Positions 59,297 through 64,000 of a stretch of DNA of 64,000 nt are shown in pieces. This stretch comes from Lotus japonicus. Taxonomy: Eukaryota > Streptophyta > Magnoliopsida > Fabales > Fabaceae. The position numbers and the translations under genes were made by a program. Position 1 is the stretch's first letter. Each line of letters opens with the position of its first letter. The DNA is taken from NCBI RefSeq assembly GCF_012489685.1, contig NC_080046.1:66417984-66481983 (forward strand), written 5' to 3'. The notes under the pieces are model-generated. The model worked only from the letters and a program-made list of their open reading frames with translations. It had not been told where the DNA came from and ran no database searches.

Positions 59297-59774
59297 AAAT
59301 ATTAAACTTTATTGGACAATATAAGAAAAATGTTTGAGTAGCACAAATATTAATTTGAATAAATTATCAGACTAGATAGGAAAAATGCGTAATTTTAGTA
59401 ATTAGTATAAATAAATCCCAATTCAATAAATCAAATAATATAATTAAGATTGATTGCACGCAAATACTTTAAGGAAGTTATAGAAAAGGAAGGAATCAAT
59501 TTCATTTTATAAATTGACCCGAAGTTATAGGCTTTTCTTCAAAATCAATATATAGTTATATACACATTCAAAATAATAATGTGGTCGTTCTCAAAAAAAT
59601 AAGGCTAAATAATAATAATAATGTGTTGTTAAACAAAAAAATTATAATAATGTGGTTAGATAATATTTTTTGCGGTGATTGTTGCTTGCATCACTTGCAC
59701 AGAGCCACTGCTTCCTTTATATACCCCTTAAAAATTAAAATCCTCACTTTCTCTTATCACTTATTTGGGTGGTA
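59297..59774. other. Intergenic, AT-rich, nothing recognised
   Basis: Flank of the LINE insertion. The bases right after the duplication continue the sequence preceding 57555, as expected for an interrupted site. Confidence 0.35.
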
Positions 59775-59931
59775 GGGTTTCTCGGTTTTTTTTTTATAGG
59801 CAAATGTTAGTTGTTATAAATGTTAGTAAATTAATTCATCTTCCGGGTTGGAACCCGGGATCCTTCACCCTCACCCCACTCAACCCTCATATCTCTAGCT
59901 CTTACCACTTAAGCTATCTTTCTGGTAAAAC
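59775..59931 (-). mobile_element. tRNA-derived SINE-like element
   Basis: Reading the minus strand: an A-box-like 'tagcttaagtgg' (complement of about 59909-59920), then a B-box-like 'gggttccaaccc', followed by sequence ending in an A-run (the T-run at 59788-59798). It resembles the element at 5876-6022 over the 'ataggcaaatgttagt' segment. Short possible duplications at the ends do not match perfectly. Confidence 0.55.
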
Positions 59932-61799
59932 TAGAAACTCATTCTGGTGCGCCGCTACCTGAGTTTCTATTTGCAAATCCATCTAATCTCTCATACATGA
60001 TGTAGCTCACTTCGTTTTTGTAAGAACATGTCTTCTTCACTCTCATCATTTTAGTTGCTCAATTTTTCTTCTTACATTAACTCATTCTATTTATTTTTTT
60101 AAGGTAAATTATGTGGTGCCTCTGGATTTTTGTGGGTGTGGTACCTCCATGCTATCTTCAAATAAAAATATGACATGTGTTTTTTTCCAGTTTTTTCATT
60201 TTCGTTTGTTTTTTATAAATTAAAAATAAATTCTATTTTTAATTTAGGGAAGGGTTTTTTAGCAAATGTTTGAAAGTTATTTGTTTTTTTACCATGGGTG
60301 AGATTTTTAATTTGAAGGTTGAAAGTATGAAGCAGACATTGCTGATTCATATTCTCTTTGGTTCATCTTCAACCTACCAGGAACCCTAACTTCACACTTC
60401 TTCATCTTTGATTCTTCAAAGGGAGGATGAATCCAAATATCACCTTCTTTCTTCTTCAATTTTCCCTTCCTCTCACACCCGTGGCAAAACCCACTAGAGG
60501 AAGCTTCCATAGAACCACCAGAAATCGACCTGTGTGACCGATCTAAAGAACGCACTATCGTCGGAGAACTACCGTGAAACCATTAACGCGACCACGACCC
60601 ATAAACACCGGGAATCCACCGCTGAAACAATGGAAGCGTCGATTTGTGGTACGAGGTTGCACAAAACACTTACATCAAACTCGTTCTCTGCCGTCAACGA
60701 CATCTTAATTGGCCGCATCTCCCCTTCCAACGACACTGTCGAGTTCGCCGACGCCGTCCCTCTCTTCCATTCTCACATCCCTCTAAGGATTCTCGTCAAA
60801 ACTTGAGGACCCAAACTCTAGGGTTTTGTGGGAAGAAATTTGGGTTTGTTCTTCTAGGTAGAATTTTGGGGTTAACTTCCCTTTTTTGAATCTGGATCTT
60901 TCTCAACTTGTGTTTTTCTTCTCTGCGTTTTTTGAAAAATGAGTTTGGGTTTCAATTTGCATTTTTTGATCGTGCAGCGTTGAACCTTATAGCTTGCTCG
61001 CAGTCTCGGGTTCATGGCCGAACACAGTGATTTATGGGTTTGGGTTCATGTATTCTGGGTTTGGGTTAAGGAGGAGGAGGGAGGAGATGGATATGAATAA
61101 ATCCAAGAAGAAAAGTGGGAGAAGAAGAAGAACAAATCTAATTTCCAATTGAGAAAAGATCGATGGACAACCTTTTTTTGACGTTGATGGACACTGACTT
61201 TTACAGTTACCAAGGTTAAACTCTTATATTTAAGTGAAGGGACCAATTAGCAAATAATAACAACTATATTTTCAAAAATAATATTACAAAAAAAACATTA
61301 TAGGAAAAATATACTTGCTGACTCATATAAAACATGGTACTTTTCTACTGGTCCAACTAAGTGGCGGCACAATACCTACATCTGGGAGGAGGCACCACAG
61401 CAAGCACCTTTTTTTAATTAGGTTCTCCTCATCTCACGTCCAAGCTTGTTGTGCTTCTGCCTGGGCTGTCAACTCCACCTTGATCGATAGGCCACCAAAC
61501 ATGTCCACGCAGATTCAGAGCAATCCTTCAACGGATCTGATCTTGTGGAAATGGTCCTACAGCATTCTAACTTCCTTGTTATCACCATTTCAAATGTGAT
61601 TTCATTAATTAAATATGTTACAAGCTTCTGTCTTAACGGTGACATGAATCTATTGTAACATATCATGTATGTCATCATTCTATATATGCATTAACATAAA
61701 ATTCCTATGGCATGAGCATAGAACTCTATTCCTCCCGGGAGAATGAGCTAGATGTGTGCTGTGGGGTGACCGGTGTAAAAAAAGTAGAATATATTTGAG
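59932..61799. other. Gene-free stretch, possible transposon-carried DNA
   Basis: A moderately GC-rich block at about 60360-60830 has an open frame on the plus strand (60534-60806) and on the minus strand (60307-60555), with no domain I recognise. The A- and T-rich flanks and the purine-rich sequence to 61140 resemble the MULE interiors, so it may be a captured or rearranged gene fragment. No convincing terminal repeats. Confidence 0.35.
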
Positions 61800-62040
61800 T
61801 TTTTTTTTTTTTAACATGGTTTGAAATATTATTAAGAAGTGGGCATAGAAGCCAATAAATCATCATGAAGTAAAGCTAAAAGACTCGGATGCTCCTCCTC
61901 CACCCAAACAACATGGTTGAGTGAGGAGGCATGTTGGGCCATAAAATGAGCACAAACATTGTCCTCTCTATGTTTACGGGACTCAAAAAATGATACTACA
62001 AATGATGAAAAATACGCAACAACCACCGATGCCAATCAGA
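61800..62040 (-). mobile_element. LINE 3' fragment, RNase H-like tail
   Basis: Minus-strand frame 62035-61832 ends 'NVCAHFMAQHASSLNHVVWV' then a short Leu-rich tail 'LLASMPTS', the C-terminal pattern of plant LINE RNase H-like domains and closely similar to the plus-strand fragment ending at 1390. A T-run at 61800-61812 is the poly(A) tail on the minus strand. Strongly 5'-truncated. Confidence 0.7.
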
Positions 62041-62278
62041 AATCAAGAGGAATATGAGATAGAAATTAAGAGGAGTATGAGACAAAGGAGTATTTTGTAA
62101 CTACTAGTACAGTTTAAGTAGTGCATGATATACTTTTTGAAATTATTTGATGAAGAATTTTGATAGATATGTTAAAATTAAGTGTTTTGTTGTTTCCAAA
62201 CATTTTGATGATTATGATTGGTTTGATGTTAAATTCATATTTTGGTCACTAAAAACACAGGATGTAAAATTAATTAGT

Positions 62279-62432
62279 TATTATTGTTAATTTTATATAG
62301 CTTACCAAAAAAAAATTATATATGAACTCATCACTTTTCTAAATTTGTCGCGTTATTATTGTTAATTTTATATAGCTTACTAAAAGAAATTTTTAATTTT
62401 ATATATGAACTCGTCAGTTTTCTAAATTTGTC
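62279..62432. repeat. ~75-bp tandem duplication
   Basis: 'ttattattgttaattttata' followed by 'tagctta' and then 'atatatgaactc' and 'ttttctaaatttgtcgc' occurs twice in series (about 62279-62352 and 62353-62432), with small internal indels. It leads directly into the GTCGC-type array. Confidence 0.6.
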
Positions 62433-63260
62433 GCTAAATTTTTCGTGAAGTACTTATGACTAAAATTGTCGCTAATTTTTGTTTCTAAAATAAGTCTCTA
62501 AATACGTCGCTATGACGGTCACTAAATTCGGTCTCTAAGTCTGTTGCTAATTTCCATTGCTAAATCTATCTCTAATTTTCGTCGTTAAATTAATCACAAA
62601 ATTTGTTACTATAAAGCGATTGTTAATGTGTTTTCAGTCTCTAAAAACACTCAAACTGACCAAAACTCCGATCTGCAAAAATACACTATCAATTGAAAAC
62701 ATTTGATTATTCATCCCCAAAGAGGAAGATGAATGGTAACATCAATTTTTGCTTTGAACCCATGACCAGCCCAACACCAAATAAGGTCTAAAGTGAACTT
62801 TAATTGAGACTGTTTTTTCTAAACAAATATTTCTGTTTTAGAATTGAGGTCCTTTTTACTTATCAATTTTAATTTTGGGAACTTTTTTACTTAATAAAAA
62901 AAGTTGAGGGTCTTTTTTACTTAGTACAAATTTTTATTTTTTTAGGCCTAAAATCCTTGTTTGGTGGCTTTACCCTTAGGTCGGGCCTGTTTGAGCTATA
63001 TATGAAATTAGAACAAGAAGATGAAATTAAAACACACTAACCGAAGACCACGAGGGACAAAACTACCAGGAGGAAAGGTGTTTTATTGGGTTTCTTTAAA
63101 TCTTCCAAGAGAAAAATTATGATTTGCCGGAAAACAAAACCTGTCACAAAATCCTAATCAACTGTTTGCGACAAAAACATGTTTGTCAAAAAAACCTTAT
63201 CATGGCGTTTGCGACGAGAAATATATTTATCACAATATTTGCGACAGAGTAGAGAGAAAA
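62430..63260. repeat. CACTA-like subterminal repeats (GTCGCTAA and TTGCGACA words)
   Basis: From 62430 to about 62640, units like 'gtcgctaaatt', 'gtctctaagtc' and 'gttgctaattt' recur every 15-25 bases. From about 63120 to 63250, 'tttgcgaca' and its variants recur. Arrays of this sort near gacgg-type words (also at 36440-37000) are typical of decayed CACTA transposons. Terminal CACTA ends were not found. Confidence 0.45.
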
Positions 63261-64000
63261 TTGAGGAATATATATATGACAAGTATTGTGATAAATAAAA
63301 AAAAGATGGAAAGAAAAGGCAAGTGAAAAAGAGATAAAAGAAAAAGTGGAGTGTGAATATATCATTGTTTAATTAGCAGGTTATATCCTCATTATTTCTC
63401 TGACTACAAAATGATATTAGGGGTAGACAATGACGGATCTGATAGCATGGAGGCATTTCCCCGCACTAAAAATGAATTTTTTTTGTGACTTTGTATATAT
63501 AATATGCCTCCACTAAAATTTGTAATTCTCTGTATGACTTTATGCTCCCACTAAAATCTGAAATTCTCTTTTGTGACTTTGTATATGTAATAAATACTAT
63601 ACATAATTATTTAGAATCAGGCACAAAACAAGACTAAGTCCATTGACACATACTATCTCACGAAAAACCCTAATGTAAGTATCAGTTTTCTCTGAAATTT
63701 CCTCTCACACTCTCATGGCCGAACCCTCACCCTTCACGATCGAACATCTCATCTCGCACCCCAAACCCTCACCGTTCTCCATCATCTGGTTGTTCAGGAC
63801 AAAGTTGCGGACTCAGGGTAGCTCTGGTTCTAGATCGACGAAGTTGCGGACTCTTACGGTAGCACTTGCGAAACCCTTACTCTCTCACTTTCTCTTCAAC
63901 TAATTTTTTAAGTGTCTATCTCCCTCTGATTTCAATTTCGTATGGTTTTAGCTTCTGTTTCGCTCCCCGGCACTGAATAGAAGGTATGATTTTGCTTTTG
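63261..64000. other. Window end, no supported gene
   Basis: Low-complexity A/T sequence, then a frame at 63715-63903 that begins ATG but shows no recognisable domain. The region could be the 5' part of a gene continuing outside the window; I cannot tell. Confidence 0.3.

Noticed and set aside
60534..60806. 90-aa frame with moderate GC content
   Set aside because: No domain or homologous neighbour, overlapping frames on both strands; kept only as part of an unassigned block.
63715..63903. 62-aa frame near the window end
   Set aside because: No domain and no splice-supported continuation visible; could be the start of a gene outside the window but unsupported.
1..64000. tRNA, rRNA or CRISPR features
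   Set aside because: No intact tRNA fold, rRNA sequence or spaced direct-repeat array seen; the tRNA-like boxes belong to SINEs with A-rich tails.

Overview
The window is plant nuclear DNA: AT-rich, with intron-rich genes, GT-AG introns, and many non-LTR, MULE, hAT and Stowaway-type insertions. The gene set (CAMTA, OM64, clade PP2C, CC-NB-LRR) is eudicot. The style of the small repeats resembles papilionoid legumes; that assignment is inference.

Layout. 1-7.2 kb is gene-free and repeat-rich: a degenerate tandem array split by a LINE tail, a Helitron-like 3' end, a MULE with 9-bp target duplications, small MULE-type elements and a SINE. 7.26-13.4 kb (minus) holds an unusual gene. It is a CC-NB-LRR protein whose last LRR exon runs directly, in one open frame, into a protein-kinase-like domain. 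Both the NB-ARC and the kinase parts have lost canonical catalytic residues. 14.3-23.2 kb (plus) is a tandem duplication carrying two type I metacaspase-like genes. Both have Ser in place of the catalytic Cys. The second has also lost the catalytic His, and the first has a damaged intron-3 acceptor. 23.6-25.1 kb (minus) is a two-exon plant gene I do not recognise by function.

27.1-54.4 kb is a run of four ordinary-looking minus-strand genes: an alpha/beta hydrolase (4 exons, 336 aa), OM64, a mitochondrial outer-membrane amidase-like/TPR protein (13 exons, 608 aa), a PP2C phosphatase (5 exons, 281 aa) and a CAMTA calmodulin-binding transcription activator (12 exons, 1041 aa). Their introns hold a solo LTR with a MITE nested inside it, an Au-like SINE fragment and a decayed LINE reverse-transcriptase fragment. 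From 54.5 kb to the end there are no host genes I can support: two MULE-type elements, a 5'-truncated LINE with a perfect 16-bp target-site duplication, a SINE, a LINE tail and CACTA-like repeat arrays.

Themes. The NLR-kinase fusion and the two metacaspase copies both keep their protein fold while losing catalytic residues, and both belong to families linked to plant immunity and cell death. This makes them candidate decoys, regulators or decaying genes. OM64, PP2C and CAMTA are conserved housekeeping or signalling genes. Exon coordinates were derived by hand from splice sites, reading phase and family conservation; all are predictions without transcript support.
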